This document shows positions 27,174 through 37,072 of a stretch of DNA of 64,000 bases, in pieces. Origin of the DNA: Blastomonas sp. SL216 (lineage in GTDB: Bacteria > Pseudomonadota > Alphaproteobacteria > Sphingomonadales > Sphingomonadaceae); the NCBI GenBank assembly GCA_026625625.1, contig CP113055.1, forward strand, positions 1,180,501 through 1,244,500, in the 5' to 3' direction. The notes below the pieces were generated by a model. The model was given only the letters and a program-made list of their open reading frames with translations, ran no database searches and had not been told where the DNA came from. Position numbers and translations under genes: made by a program. Numbering within the stretch: position 1 is the stretch's first letter; each line of letters begins with the position of its first letter.

Positions 27174-27938
27174 TTACTTCTTGATCGGTGCGGCGGCGGG
27201 AGCAGCAGGCTTGGCAGCCGGAGCGGCAGCCTTGACAGCCGGAACCACGGCGCCGTTCGAAGCCATATAGCCCAGAACGTCGGTCGAGAAGGCGCTCAGC
27301 TGGGCAGCGATCAGCTTGTTGCGAGCCTGCAGCCAGTTGTAGGCAAGCACGGCGGGAACAGCCACGCCCAGACCCAGTGCGGTCATGATGAGTGCTTCAC
27401 CCACGGGACCTGCCACCTGGTCGATCGAAGCCTGACCGGCGATGCCGATCTTGATCAATGCGCGGTAGATACCGATAACGGTACCGAACAGACCGATGAA
27501 CGGCGAGGTTGCACCCACGGTTGCCAGGAACGGCAGACCACCAGCCAGCTTGGCGTTGATGGCAGCTTCCGAACGGCTCAGCGAACCGTGCAGCCAGTCA
27601 TGTGCTTCGACGGGGTCAGTCAGCTTGGCATGCTCTTCCTGAGCCTTCAGGCCGTCGTCGACGATCTGACGGTAGGCAGTGTTCTTCTCGAGCTTGTTGG
27701 CGCCTTCCTTCATGCTGCCAGCGCGCCAGAAGGTTTCACGAACCTTGGCACCCTGCGAAAGCACCTTCTGCTGTTCGAACAGCTTGGTGAACAGGATGAA
27801 GAACGAGCCGAACGACATGATACCCAGGATAACGACGGTGGCGTAAGCGATCACACCGCCCTGCTCGAGAGCTTCCGCAAAACCGAAAGCGTTTTTCGGC
27901 GCCTCACCTGCAGCCGCAGCAAGCATTTCAATCAACAT
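27174..27938 (-). CDS. exbB: ExbB/TolQ/MotA-family proton channel protein
   Basis: 254-aa integral membrane subunit of the Ton motor. Helix 1 is near residues 25-50 (GVIAYATVVILGIMSFGSFF); helices 2 and 3 flank GLFGTVIGIYRAL and GEALIMTALGLGVAVPAVLAYN, the conserved MotA/TolQ/ExbB core. The C-terminal tail is Ala/Pro-rich (AAPAAKPAAPAAAPIKK), an unusual extension. A TTG lies one codon before the ATG at 27938, so the start is uncertain by one residue. Confidence 0.93.
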   Translation of the reverse strand: MLIEMLAAAAGEAPKNAFGFAEALEQGGVIAYATVVILGIMSFGSFFILFTKLFEQQKVLSQGAKVRETFWRAGSMKEGANKLEKNTAYRQIVDDGLKAQEEHAKLTDPVEAHDWLHGSLSRSEAAINAKLAGGLPFLATVGATSPFIGLFGTVIGIYRALIKIGIAGQASIDQVAGPVGEALIMTALGLGVAVPAVLAYNWLQARNKLIAAQLSAFSTDVLGYMASNGAVVPAVKAAAPAAKPAAPAAAPIKK

Positions 27939-28033
27939 CAAAACTTCCTCTCAGAAAATAGATAGAGCGCCGTCACAAAACCGGTGCATCTAGAACCAAA
28001 ACCCAATCCGCCGCAGCGGCATCCAGTCCAAAC

Positions 28034-28696
28034 TTACTTCGGAATTTCCCAGCGAACCGCGTTCGAATAGGTATCCGAGATCGCATTACCTGCGGAGTCC
28101 AGGGCGGGCTTGAAGCGCGCTCTGCGGCTCACGTTCTTGCAGGTCGCCTCGTCGAGATCGGCATGGCCGCTCGATCCGGTGATCTGGCAATCCGTCACAC
28201 GGCCATCAGGGCCAATGGTAACACGGAACCGGGTGGTACCGGCACGCTCTTCACGAAGCGCACGCGCCGGATAGTCGTTGGTGGTTGCCCAGCTTCCCGG
28301 GTTACCGCGAGGCGATGCACCCGAAGCCTTGGAAGGCGGCGGAGGCGCAGCCGGCGGCGGCGGCGGGGGAGCCACGACCGGCGTCGGCGTGAATACCGGC
28401 GGCGGCGTGTTGGTGGTGGTGATGACCGGAGCCGTGGTTGGCGGCGTCCGAACGATCGGCGGCGGCGTTACGACCGGCGGCGGCGTGATCGGCTGATCAG
28501 GCGGAGGTGGCGGCGGCTCTTCCGGCTCAATCACCTCTTCCTCAACGTCAACGACGTTCAGCTTCTCTGCGACCGACTTGACCGCACTATATGCAAGTCC
28601 TGTCACCAGGGCATAGATGACCACGATGTGGATCAATGCCACGATAACGAGGGAAACTATCTTGTTTCCGCTTGCCTGTTGATCAGCATAGGCCAT
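28034..28696 (-). CDS. tonB: TonB-family energy transducer
   Basis: 220-aa protein. The single N-terminal anchor (VSLVIVALIHIVVIYALVTGLAY) contains the conserved histidine (ALIHI) of TonB anchors. A Glu/Pro-rich and then Pro/Thr-rich spacer (about residues 45-130) spans the periplasm. The C-terminal TonB domain covers about 135-220 (YPARALREERAGTTRFRVTIGPDGRVTDCQITGSSG). It is the first gene of the operon with exbB and two exbD genes and would drive receptors such as the 889-aa receptor at 34.3 kb. Confidence 0.94.
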   Translation of the reverse strand: MAYADQQASGNKIVSLVIVALIHIVVIYALVTGLAYSAVKSVAEKLNVVDVEEEVIEPEEPPPPPPDQPITPPPVVTPPPIVRTPPTTAPVITTTNTPPPVFTPTPVVAPPPPPPAAPPPPSKASGASPRGNPGSWATTNDYPARALREERAGTTRFRVTIGPDGRVTDCQITGSSGHADLDEATCKNVSRRARFKPALDSAGNAISDTYSNAVRWEIPK

Positions 28697-29007
28697 TCAG
28701 AAACGACGCTCCTTACCCTATTGAAACCCGTCATCCGGGGAGCGCCGATAATGCAATCCACGACACCCGGACAAACCAGCTGATGACCGCAGCTGGCGCA
28801 GGAAACACACGGATTGCGGAATGCAACCTGTTCAGGTTGCCCCCGTTCCCCAGCCGTGTTCCAGCCTCTGGTTTGTTTTTCTCTTGCCCGAAAGGGGATT
28901 TAACGCGCAACTTATCAGCAGGCAATCGCTTAAATGGATTCAGTTTGAATTAACCTTTGAGCCCCGACAGCCGCCTTCCCGGACCCTGAAAACGAGGATA
29001 CTCGACG
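28697..29007. other. Intergenic region between divergent tonB and a secreted-protein gene
   Basis: 311 bp with no supported coding frame. It must hold the divergent promoters for the tonB operon and for the 29008 gene. The half nearest 29008 (about 28860-28960) is AT-richer. No clear operator such as a Fur box was recognised by eye. Confidence 0.4.
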
Positions 29008-29847
29008 ATGCCTCATGCGCTGAAATCCATCGCTGCTGCGCTGACTTTAACCATCGCAATTCCCGGCACTTTTCCGTTCGTATACGGCGTGAATGCACAG
29101 GTTTCATCCGAAACGGACGGACCGGGATATGTCACCCTCGCCCGCCTCGCCGATGCCGCTCCGCAGGTCATGCGCGTGCAGGTCAAGAAGGCAACGATGG
29201 TCGAAGCAGAGCGTGCGCCGGACCTCGCTCCCGGAATGGCACGGCTGTTTGTGGAGGCACAGGTATTGAATCTCATTCGCGGGAAGCAGGGTGTCAGCGA
29301 ATCGATTCGCTATCTTGTCGACGTGCCCCGCGATGGCCGCGGCAAGGTGCCCAAGCTCAAGAAGCAGCAATTCCTGCTCTTCGCGCGGCCAGGTACGCGG
29401 CCCGGCGAGGTCCAGCTGGTCGCCAAGGAAGGGCAGATCGCATGGAGCGCTGCGGCCGAGCAGCAGGTCCGCGCGATCGTCACCGAACTGGTCGCAACCG
29501 GCGCGCCGCCCGCGATCCGCGGCATTCGCGAGGCACTGCACGTGCGCGGCAACCTTCAAGGCGAAGGCGAAACCCAGGTGTTTCTGGCGACATCGACCGG
29601 CGATCCGGTTTCGATCACCGTGCTGCGGCGCCCGGGCCTCGCGACACGATGGGCGGTATCGCTGACCGAAATCGTCGATGAAGCGGCAGCCCCGCCGCGG
29701 CGCAACACGCTGTTGTGGTACCGGCTCGCCTGCTCGCTGCCGCGCGAGCTTCCGGCGCGCACTCTGGTATCGGACACGCCTGCGGATAACGACCTCGCGC
29801 GGCGCGACTATAATTTCGTGCTGGAGCAGCTGGGCCCCTGCCGCTGA
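29008..29847 (+). CDS. Hypothetical exported protein
   Basis: 279-aa protein with a signal peptide ending near YGVNAQ. The mature part has no recognised domain. Features are a segment reminiscent of small beta domains (GPGYVTLARLADAAPQVMRVQVKKATM), a basic stretch RGKVPKLKKQQFLLFARPG, and two cysteines near the C-terminus (YRLACSLP and QLGPCR) that could form a disulfide. Codon use matches its chromosomal neighbours. It converges on the S9 peptidase gene with a hairpin between. Probably periplasmic; no function can be proposed. Confidence 0.75.
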   Translation: MPHALKSIAAALTLTIAIPGTFPFVYGVNAQVSSETDGPGYVTLARLADAAPQVMRVQVKKATMVEAERAPDLAPGMARLFVEAQVLNLIRGKQGVSESIRYLVDVPRDGRGKVPKLKKQQFLLFARPGTRPGEVQLVAKEGQIAWSAAAEQQVRAIVTELVATGAPPAIRGIREALHVRGNLQGEGETQVFLATSTGDPVSITVLRRPGLATRWAVSLTEIVDEAAAPPRRNTLLWYRLACSLPRELPARTLVSDTPADNDLARRDYNFVLEQLGPCR

Positions 29848-29856
29848 CCGATGTGC

Positions 29857-29890
29857 CCGGGCCGGGCGCCATCGCCCTGCCCCGGCCCGG
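29857..29890. terminator. Bidirectional hairpin between convergent genes
   Basis: CCGGGCCGGG (29857-29866) pairs perfectly with CCCGGCCCGG (29881-29890) with a 14-nt loop. It lies between the exported hypothetical gene and the S9 peptidase gene. Confidence 0.55.
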
Positions 29891-29898
29891 ATTGCGGA

Positions 29899-32088
29899 TT
29901 ACTGGCCGGCCATGCCCATCTGCCAGAGGATGAAGGCGAACTCTTCCGCCGTCTCCTTGAGCGAATCAAACCGGCCCGACTTGCCACCATGGCCCGCGCC
30001 CATATTGGTCTTGAGCAGCAGCGCGTTGTCGTCAGTCTTGGTCAACCGCAGCTTGGCGACCCATTTGGCGGGTTCCCAATAGGTCACACGTGGGTCGTTG
30101 AGCCCGGCTGTGACCAGCAGCGGCGGATAGGCCTGGCGCTTCACATTGTCATAAGGGCTGTATGAGCGCAGCAGATCGAACGCCGCCTTGTCGGTGATCG
30201 GGTTGCCCCATTCGGGCCATTCGCCCGGCGTCAGCGGCAGGCTTTCGTCCAGCATGGTGTTGACCACATCGACAAACGGCACGTGCGCCACGACCGCGCC
30301 CCACAGGTCGGGATCGGTGTTGACGACCACGCCCATCAGCTCGCCGCCTGCCGAACCGCCGCTCGCGGTGACCTTGCCCTTGGCGGTATAGCCCTTGGCG
30401 ATCAGCCCCTTGGCGACATCGACAAAGTCGTTGAACGTGTTGGTGCGCTTGGTCAGCTTGCCATCGAGATACCATTTGCGCCCAAGATCATCGCCGCCCC
30501 GGATATGCGCGATGGCATAGGCAAAGCCGCGATCGACCAGGCTCAGTCGGGTGACCGAGAAGCTGGGCGGTATCGCATAGCCATAGGCACCATAGGCATA
30601 AAGGTGCAGCGGCGCGCTGCCGTCCTTCTTGAAGCCCTTGCGGTAGATCACCGATACCGGGACCTGCGTGCCGTCGCGCGCTGCGATCATCAGCCGCTCG
30701 GTCTCGTAATCGGCGGCATTATAGCCGGAAGGCACTTCCTGCACCTTCAGCACGGTCAGCTTTTGCGACGCGACATCATAATCATATACCGTGTCGGGCG
30801 TGACCATCGATTCATAGGCCAGGCGCAGCACCTTCATGTCCCATTCGGGATTGTCGCCGAGCGAGGCCGAATAGCTGGCCTCGGGGAAGGTGATCGGCTG
30901 GACCCTGCCGGGGTCCGCGTAATCGCGGATCTCGATCTGATCGAGGCCGTCCCGCCGCCCTTCGACGACATAGAAATCCTTGAAGGCCGCGATATCGGTC
31001 ATGTAGAAATCGTCGGAACCGGGGATCAGCGTGGTCCACTCGTCCGGCTTGTCCAGGCTGGCCGTGGCAAGGCGGAAATTGACGTGATCGTCATTGGTGT
31101 GGATGAACAGCGTGCCGTCGCGTTCCTCGACATCATATTCGCGGCCCTTCTTGCGCGGGCTGACAAGGATCGGCTCGGCCAGCACATTGTTGGCGGGCAG
31201 CAGGCGGATCTCGCTGGTCTCGTTGTCGCCGGTCGCGATGACGATATATTTCTCGTTCGACGTCACCCCCACATCGACGCGAAAGCCCTCGTCGGCCTCC
31301 TTGTACAGCTCGACATCCTCGGCCAGCGGCTTGCCCAGCACGTGCAGCCGCGCATTGTCGGTGCGCCAGTTCTCATTGGCCAGACCATAGATCAGCGCCT
31401 TGCCATCGGCGGTCCAGACCAGGCTGGACAAGGTGCCAGGGATGACGTCGGGCAGGATCTGTCCGGTGGTCAGGTCCTTGAACCGCGCCTCGAACCGTTC
31501 CGACCCGTTGTCATCGACCGAATAGGCGAGCAGCCTGCCATCGGGACTGACCGAAAAGGCGCCGAGGCGGAAATAGTCCTTGTCCTTGGCCAGCTCTGTC
31601 TCGTCGAGGATAAGCTGACGATCGCCGCCGGCGACGGGCTTGCGATACCATTTCTTGTATTGCGCGCCCTTGTCATATTCGACCCAGTAGAGCCACTCGC
31701 CGTCCTTCTGCGGAACCGAGCTGTCATCCTCCTTGATGCGACCCTTCATTTCCTCGAACAGCGTCTGCGTCAGCGCCTCATGCGGCTGCATCGCGGCCTC
31801 GAACCAGCGGTTCTCTGCCTCCAGATAAGCGAGCACATCGGCGTCATCGACCTTGGGATAGCCGGCATCGCGCAGCCAGTGCCACGGGTCCTCGACCGTC
31901 ACGCCATGGCGTTCGAAGCTATAGGGCCGCTGTTCGGCAATGGGCGGCTTGGCGGTATCGGGCATGGAAGCACTTTCGTTGGTTGAACCGGGGGCCTCGG
32001 CAGAAGCCCTGGTGGGAGATGTCATCGCCAGCGCCACAATCAAGGCGGCAGAGGCGATGGCAGATGCGGTGCGCGGTCGGATCGGCAT
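29899..32088 (-). CDS. S9 family oligopeptidase B-like peptidase, exported
   Basis: 729-aa serine oligopeptidase. The ATG at 32088 yields a signal peptide (AIASAALIVALAMTSPTRASAE); a much longer frame upstream (to 32553) has no support and overlaps the divergent gene. The N-terminal beta-propeller begins with RHGVTVEDPWHWLRD, typical of prolyl oligopeptidase and oligopeptidase B. The nucleophile is in ASGGSAGGELMG, the charge-relay Asp in LNDPRVTYWEPAKW and the His in GAGHGGKSGR. These enzymes cut short peptides after basic residues (OpB) or proline (POP). Likely periplasmic or lipid-free secreted. Confidence 0.92.
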   Translation of the reverse strand: MPIRPRTASAIASAALIVALAMTSPTRASAEAPGSTNESASMPDTAKPPIAEQRPYSFERHGVTVEDPWHWLRDAGYPKVDDADVLAYLEAENRWFEAAMQPHEALTQTLFEEMKGRIKEDDSSVPQKDGEWLYWVEYDKGAQYKKWYRKPVAGGDRQLILDETELAKDKDYFRLGAFSVSPDGRLLAYSVDDNGSERFEARFKDLTTGQILPDVIPGTLSSLVWTADGKALIYGLANENWRTDNARLHVLGKPLAEDVELYKEADEGFRVDVGVTSNEKYIVIATGDNETSEIRLLPANNVLAEPILVSPRKKGREYDVEERDGTLFIHTNDDHVNFRLATASLDKPDEWTTLIPGSDDFYMTDIAAFKDFYVVEGRRDGLDQIEIRDYADPGRVQPITFPEASYSASLGDNPEWDMKVLRLAYESMVTPDTVYDYDVASQKLTVLKVQEVPSGYNAADYETERLMIAARDGTQVPVSVIYRKGFKKDGSAPLHLYAYGAYGYAIPPSFSVTRLSLVDRGFAYAIAHIRGGDDLGRKWYLDGKLTKRTNTFNDFVDVAKGLIAKGYTAKGKVTASGGSAGGELMGVVVNTDPDLWGAVVAHVPFVDVVNTMLDESLPLTPGEWPEWGNPITDKAAFDLLRSYSPYDNVKRQAYPPLLVTAGLNDPRVTYWEPAKWVAKLRLTKTDDNALLLKTNMGAGHGGKSGRFDSLKETAEEFAFILWQMGMAGQ

Positions 32089-32210
32089 GAACGTTTCCCT
32101 TAGAACGTGTTCGTGGCAGGACGCTCCGGTAGCCGCGCCGGACTGGCGCAGGGCGCGGATTATCTCTATCTTGCCGCCCAACCGCTTTTGCAAGGAGTTG
32201 ATACCCCGCC

Positions 32211-34001
32211 ATGCTGATGTCCACCCACGAAGCCCGCCTCGCCGCCCTGCGCGAAGAACTGAAGCGTCAGGGGCTGGATGGCTTTGTCGTTCCGATCTGT
32301 GACGAGCATATGAGCGAATATATCGGTGCCTATGCCCAGCGGCTGGAATGGCTGACCGGTTTTGGCGGATCGGCGGGGGCTGCAGTGGTGCTATCCGACC
32401 GGGCGGCGATATTCGTCGACGGACGCTATACCATCCAGGTGCGCGATCAGGTCGATGGGCGGCTGTTCGAATATGTCGGGACGGCGCAGCAGTCGGTCGC
32501 CGAATGGTTGGGTGCGAACGCCTCCGAAGGTGCCGTGATCGGCTATGATGCATGGCTGCACACGCGGGAATGGGTGAAGCAGGCCACGGGCAAGCTCGCC
32601 AAATCCGGCGCTTCGCTCAAGTCCGTCGCCAGCAACCCGGTCGATGCCGTGTGGCACGATCAGCCTGCGCGCCCCGATGCGATCATGAAGCCGCATGGCC
32701 TGGAATATGCGGGCCGTGACGCGGGCGAAAAGCGCGGCGACATCGCCCGCTGGCTGACGGAAGAAAAGCTGGACGCCGCCGTCATCACCGCGCTCGATTC
32801 GGTCGCCTGGGTGTTCAACGTGCGTGGCGGCGATGTCACGCATACGCCGGTGACGCTGTCTTATGGCGTGGTCCATCAGGACGGCAGCGCCGACCTCTAT
32901 GTCGCGCCTGAAAAGGTGACCGATGATCTGCGCGCGCATCTGGGCAATCAGGTGGCGCTGCACGGCTATGACAGCTTCCCTGCCGGGCTGGATGCACTGA
33001 GCGGCAAGGCGGTGGCGGTCGACCCCGAACGGGCGGTGGCCGCCATCTTCTCGCGGCTGGAAACGGCAGGCGCGAAGATCGTTGCCCGGCGCGATCCCAG
33101 CGTGCTGCCGCGCGCGATGAAGAATGAAACCGAGATCGTCGGCCATCGCGCGGCTCAGGCCCGCGATGGCGCTGCCGTCAGCCGTTTCCTCCACTGGCTG
33201 TCGATCGCGGGCCCGGCGGGCGGCCAGACCGAGCTTTCGGCCGCCGCCAAGCTGCTGGAATTCCGCGTAGCGACCGGCAAGCTCATCGACACATCGTTCG
33301 ACACGATCTCCGGTGCGTCATCCAATGGCGCGATCTGCCACTATCGCGTGTCGGAAGAGACCAACCTGCCGATCGTGATGGACAGCCTGTACCTCGTCGA
33401 TTCCGGCGGCCAGTATCTGGATGGCACCACCGACATCACCCGCACCATCGCCATTGGCACGCCGACCGTGGAAATGAAGCGCCGCTTCACTCAGGTGCTC
33501 AAGGGCCATATCGCGCTTGCCACCATCCGCTTCCCCAAGGGCACCACCGGCGGTCAGCTCGACACGCTGGCGCGGCAGTTCCTCTGGGCCGATGGCGTCG
33601 ATTACGCGCACGGCACCGGCCATGGCGTGGGCAGCTTCCTGGCGGTTCATGAAGGCCCGCAGCGCATCGCGGCCTTTGGCGGCCAAGGCGAACCTCTGCG
33701 TCCCGGCATGATCTGCTCGAACGAGCCCGGCTATTACAAGGCCGGCGAATTCGGCATCCGCATCGAAAATCTGGTGCTGGTCGAGCCGCTGGAGATCGAC
33801 GGTGCAGAGCTCGACATGCTGGGCTTCGAGACGCTGACCTTCGCGCCGATCGATCGCACCTGCATCGATCCGCAGCTGCTCAGCCCTGCAGAACTCGCCT
33901 GGCTGAACGCTTACCATGCCAAGGTGATGGACATTGTCGCGCCGCAGCTGGAGGGCGACGCCCTGGCCTGGCTGGAACAGGCCTGCGCGCCCATCGATTG
34001 A
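32211..34001 (+). CDS. pepP: Xaa-Pro aminopeptidase (M24B)
   Basis: 596-aa cytoplasmic metallopeptidase that removes N-terminal residues before proline. Two creatinase-like N-terminal domains are followed by the pita-bread catalytic domain. Metal ligands are visible in DSGGQYLDGTTDITRT, in HGTGHGVGSFL and in EPGYYKAGEFGIRIENLVL. The size fits the long aminopeptidase-P type, also seen in eukaryotes. Translation may begin at 32211 or two codons later at 32217 (MSTHEARL). It diverges from the S9 oligopeptidase gene; both would process peptides. Confidence 0.93.
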   Translation: MLMSTHEARLAALREELKRQGLDGFVVPICDEHMSEYIGAYAQRLEWLTGFGGSAGAAVVLSDRAAIFVDGRYTIQVRDQVDGRLFEYVGTAQQSVAEWLGANASEGAVIGYDAWLHTREWVKQATGKLAKSGASLKSVASNPVDAVWHDQPARPDAIMKPHGLEYAGRDAGEKRGDIARWLTEEKLDAAVITALDSVAWVFNVRGGDVTHTPVTLSYGVVHQDGSADLYVAPEKVTDDLRAHLGNQVALHGYDSFPAGLDALSGKAVAVDPERAVAAIFSRLETAGAKIVARRDPSVLPRAMKNETEIVGHRAAQARDGAAVSRFLHWLSIAGPAGGQTELSAAAKLLEFRVATGKLIDTSFDTISGASSNGAICHYRVSEETNLPIVMDSLYLVDSGGQYLDGTTDITRTIAIGTPTVEMKRRFTQVLKGHIALATIRFPKGTTGGQLDTLARQFLWADGVDYAHGTGHGVGSFLAVHEGPQRIAAFGGQGEPLRPGMICSNEPGYYKAGEFGIRIENLVLVEPLEIDGAELDMLGFETLTFAPIDRTCIDPQLLSPAELAWLNAYHAKVMDIVAPQLEGDALAWLEQACAPID

Positions 34002-34253
34002 CGCGGACGGCAAGTCTTCGGTTACCCTCAACTTGACGCAAGCGGAATGCTGCGACGCACAATTGCCTGGCACGCAATTGACGTCGCGGTAATGGTAAAT
34101 TGCGTTGCAATAATGTCACGCAAGCGCTGGAATCGCTTGGGTTTCCTAGCTTTTCAATTGTGACAGCCGGGTGTCAGACATAAGGACGATCCAAAGCCAT
34201 AACAGGCCCGGGGACAGGGCCATTTTGTCAGCCACATTAGGGGAGAACACCCA

Positions 34254-36923
34254 ATGACCATCACAGACACCCGCCTGAAAACGATTCTGCTTTCGGGCGC
34301 AGCACTTGGCACGCTTGCCATGCCCGCATCCGCTTTCGCGCAGGACGCCGCGCAGGATGCCGAAAACGCAGACAGCAACGTCATCATCGTGACCGCGTCC
34401 AAGCGCGAAACCACGCTGCAGGAAATCCCCATCGCCGTGTCGGTGACCAGCGGTGAGGACATCGAGGACGCACAGATCCGCGACCTGATCGACCTGCAGA
34501 CCCTGGTCCCCTCGCTGCGCGTCTCGCAGCTGCAGAGCTCGGCCAACACCAACTTCATCATCCGCGGCTTCGGCAACGGCGCGAACAACCCCGGCATCGA
34601 ACCGTCGGTCGGCGTGTTCATCGACGGCGTCTACCGTTCGCGCTCGGCAGCCCAGATCGGCGACCTTCCCAATATCGAGCGCGTCGAAGTGCTGCGCGGC
34701 CCGCAGTCGACCCTGTTCGGCAAGAACGCATCTGCTGGGATCATCAGCATCGTGACCGAGCGTCCGCAGTTCGAATTCGGCGGCCAGGTCGAAGCGACCT
34801 ATGGCAATTTCAACGCCCGCATCCTCAAGGCCGACGTCACCGGCCCGATCAGCGAAACGCTGGCCTTCAGCCTGGCTGGCAACATCAACAAGCGTGACGG
34901 CTATGCCCGCGACCTGAATCTGGGCATCAAGTTCAACAACCGCGACCGCTGGGGTGTGCGTGGTCAGCTGCTTTGGGAGCCCAGCGCCGACCTGTCGTTC
35001 CGCCTGATCGGCGACTATGACAAGATCGACGAGAATTGCTGTATTGCTGCCAACGTTCGCGAGAACCCGGCCATCACCGCCGCGCTGCGCGCTGCCAGTG
35101 GCCAGGCGCGTCCGCTGGAAGCCGCCGATCCGTTCTCGTATCGCGTCCGCAACAACATTCCTTCGACCAACGAGATCGAAAACTACGGCGCATCGCTGCA
35201 GGGCGACTGGAACATCGGCGCGCTGACCGTCACCAGCATCACCGCCTATCGCGAAGTGCGTTCGACCACCAACCAGGATTCGGACTTCACCAGCGCCGAC
35301 CTGATCGGCCAGAACCTGGCCAACACCTCGATCGACACCTTCACGCAGGAAGTGCGCGTCGCATCGGACTTTGACGGCCCGCTGAACTTCCTGGTCGGTG
35401 GCTTCTACTTCAACGAAGACATCAAGTTCACCAACGACCTGCTCTTCGGCCGTGACTTCCGCGGCTATGCCAGTGCGCTGATCGGCCCCGGTGTAGGTGG
35501 TGCTGCCGGCGTCGAAGCGCTGCTCGGCGTGCCCAACAACACCTTCTTCCGTCAGGGCCAGGGCATTTTCGACGACTTCACCTATGGCAACGACGCGTTC
35601 TCGCTCTTCGGCCAGTTCGACCTCAAGCCGACCGACCGCCTGACCTTCACCTTCGGCTTCAACTATACCGAAGACAAGAAGCAGGTCCGCTCGAACGTCG
35701 TCAGCACCGATCCGTTCTCGGCGCTTGATTTCGTCGCCATCGGCAACACGCTGATCACGCAGCAGGGCATCGCCACCACCGTCGGCCAGGCACTGCGCCT
35801 GCCCGGACCGGCAAATGCTGCTCAGGTGGCTGCTTTCGCCGCCGCTCAGCCCGCTGCCTTTGGTCAGATCCAGAGCGGTGCGGCTGCCTTTGCCCGCGCC
35901 AACAACACCAACCCGGCAGTCAACCCGCTGCTCGGCCTTCGCGCGCTGCAGTTCCTGCCGCCCTTCCTCAACTTCCCGAATGCTGTGGAAAGCGGCCGGA
36001 CCAAGGACGACGATTTCTCGTACACCATCCGTGCGAACTACGAGATCACCGACAATCTGAACATCTACGCCACCTATGCCACCGGCTTCAAGGCGACCTC
36101 GTTCAACCTGTCGCGTGACAGCCGTCCGTTCCCGACCGACTTCATCCCGGGCTCGCCGGTCAACAACCCGGCGGCATCGCCGATCCGCAATGCAGGTCTG
36201 GCTCTGCCCAACCTGACCACCGGTTCCCGCTTTGCCGGTCCCGAGGAATCGGAAGTCTACGAAGCCGGTATCAAGGCGCAGTGGCCGCTGGTCGCGTTCA
36301 ACCTCACGGTGTTCAAGCAGTCGATCAAGGGCTTCCAGAGCAACGTGTTCACCGGCACCGGCTTTGCCCTCGCCAATGCGGGCAAGCAGTCGACCTTCGG
36401 TATCGAGTTCGACGGAACCGTCCGCCCGACCGACGGCCTCAACCTGTTCGTCGCCTTCACCTATCTCGATCCGAAATATGACAGCTTCGTCAACTCGGCA
36501 GTGGGTGACCTGTCCGGCGCGACGCCTGCGGGCATCCCTGCCCTGTCGGCCTCGATGGGCGGCTCATACACCTATGAATTCGCTGGCGGCACCAAGTTCA
36601 CCGTTCGCGGCGACTATGCGTATGAAAGCGACGTCCAGATCGCCGAAGGTCTGCCGGGCTTCATCGTCACCAATGCCAATGGCACCCGCAACTTCCAGCC
36701 TGCGCTGGACGTTGCCCGCCAGTTCCGTCGCCAGACCGACCTCGTCAACGTCTCGGCAACGCTGGAGCTCACCAACGGTCTGGAACTGACCGCCTGGGCG
36801 CGCAACCTGCTCGACGACCGCTTCATCTCGACGGTGTTCGACTCGGTGGCCCAGTCGCAGAGCGTTTCGGGCTATCCCAGCCTGCCGCGCACCTATGGCG
36901 GTTCGGTCCGCTTCAAGTTCTGA
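34254..36923 (+). CDS. TonB-dependent outer-membrane receptor
   Basis: 889-aa outer-membrane beta-barrel transporter. The signal peptide ends near ASAFAQD. The TonB box/plug start is visible as IIVTASKRETTLQEIPIAVSVTSG. The plug continues with NIERVEVLRGPQSTLFGKNASAGIISIVTERP. The barrel strands run to a final aromatic residue (YGGSVRFKF), as required for BAM insertion. It is preceded by an AGGGGAG ribosome site. This type is abundant in sphingomonads and takes up siderophores, oligosaccharides or aromatics; substrate cannot be told. It ends at a strong terminator. Confidence 0.95.
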   Translation: MTITDTRLKTILLSGAALGTLAMPASAFAQDAAQDAENADSNVIIVTASKRETTLQEIPIAVSVTSGEDIEDAQIRDLIDLQTLVPSLRVSQLQSSANTNFIIRGFGNGANNPGIEPSVGVFIDGVYRSRSAAQIGDLPNIERVEVLRGPQSTLFGKNASAGIISIVTERPQFEFGGQVEATYGNFNARILKADVTGPISETLAFSLAGNINKRDGYARDLNLGIKFNNRDRWGVRGQLLWEPSADLSFRLIGDYDKIDENCCIAANVRENPAITAALRAASGQARPLEAADPFSYRVRNNIPSTNEIENYGASLQGDWNIGALTVTSITAYREVRSTTNQDSDFTSADLIGQNLANTSIDTFTQEVRVASDFDGPLNFLVGGFYFNEDIKFTNDLLFGRDFRGYASALIGPGVGGAAGVEALLGVPNNTFFRQGQGIFDDFTYGNDAFSLFGQFDLKPTDRLTFTFGFNYTEDKKQVRSNVVSTDPFSALDFVAIGNTLITQQGIATTVGQALRLPGPANAAQVAAFAAAQPAAFGQIQSGAAAFARANNTNPAVNPLLGLRALQFLPPFLNFPNAVESGRTKDDDFSYTIRANYEITDNLNIYATYATGFKATSFNLSRDSRPFPTDFIPGSPVNNPAASPIRNAGLALPNLTTGSRFAGPEESEVYEAGIKAQWPLVAFNLTVFKQSIKGFQSNVFTGTGFALANAGKQSTFGIEFDGTVRPTDGLNLFVAFTYLDPKYDSFVNSAVGDLSGATPAGIPALSASMGGSYTYEFAGGTKFTVRGDYAYESDVQIAEGLPGFIVTNANGTRNFQPALDVARQFRRQTDLVNVSATLELTNGLELTAWARNLLDDRFISTVFDSVAQSQSVSGYPSLPRTYGGSVRFKF

Positions 36924-36996
36924 TCCAATCACGGTTTGACCGGGCTTGGTCACGATCAGGTTGGCGAGAGACCCAACCGATTGAAAACAGGGAAAT

Positions 36997-37022
36997 GGGG
37001 GGCTTCATGCCCCCCTTTTTTT
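36997..37022 (+). terminator. Rho-independent terminator of the TonB receptor gene
   Basis: GGGGGGC (36997-37003) and GCCCCCC (37009-37015) form a stem with a TTCAT loop, followed directly by seven T. A classic intrinsic terminator. Confidence 0.92.
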
Positions 37023-37072
37023 GTGTATGCGGATCGGGATTTCCGGAACGGACACAATGAGGGGAAAACAGC

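Noticed and set aside
28300-28500. Apparent short tandem repeats that could be a CRISPR or VNTR
   Set aside because: They encode the Pro-rich spacer of TonB; no spacer-repeat regularity. No CRISPR array was seen anywhere in the window.
30283-31986. 567-codon plus-strand frame opposite the S9 peptidase
   Set aside because: Antisense shadow of a gene with intact catalytic triad blocks.
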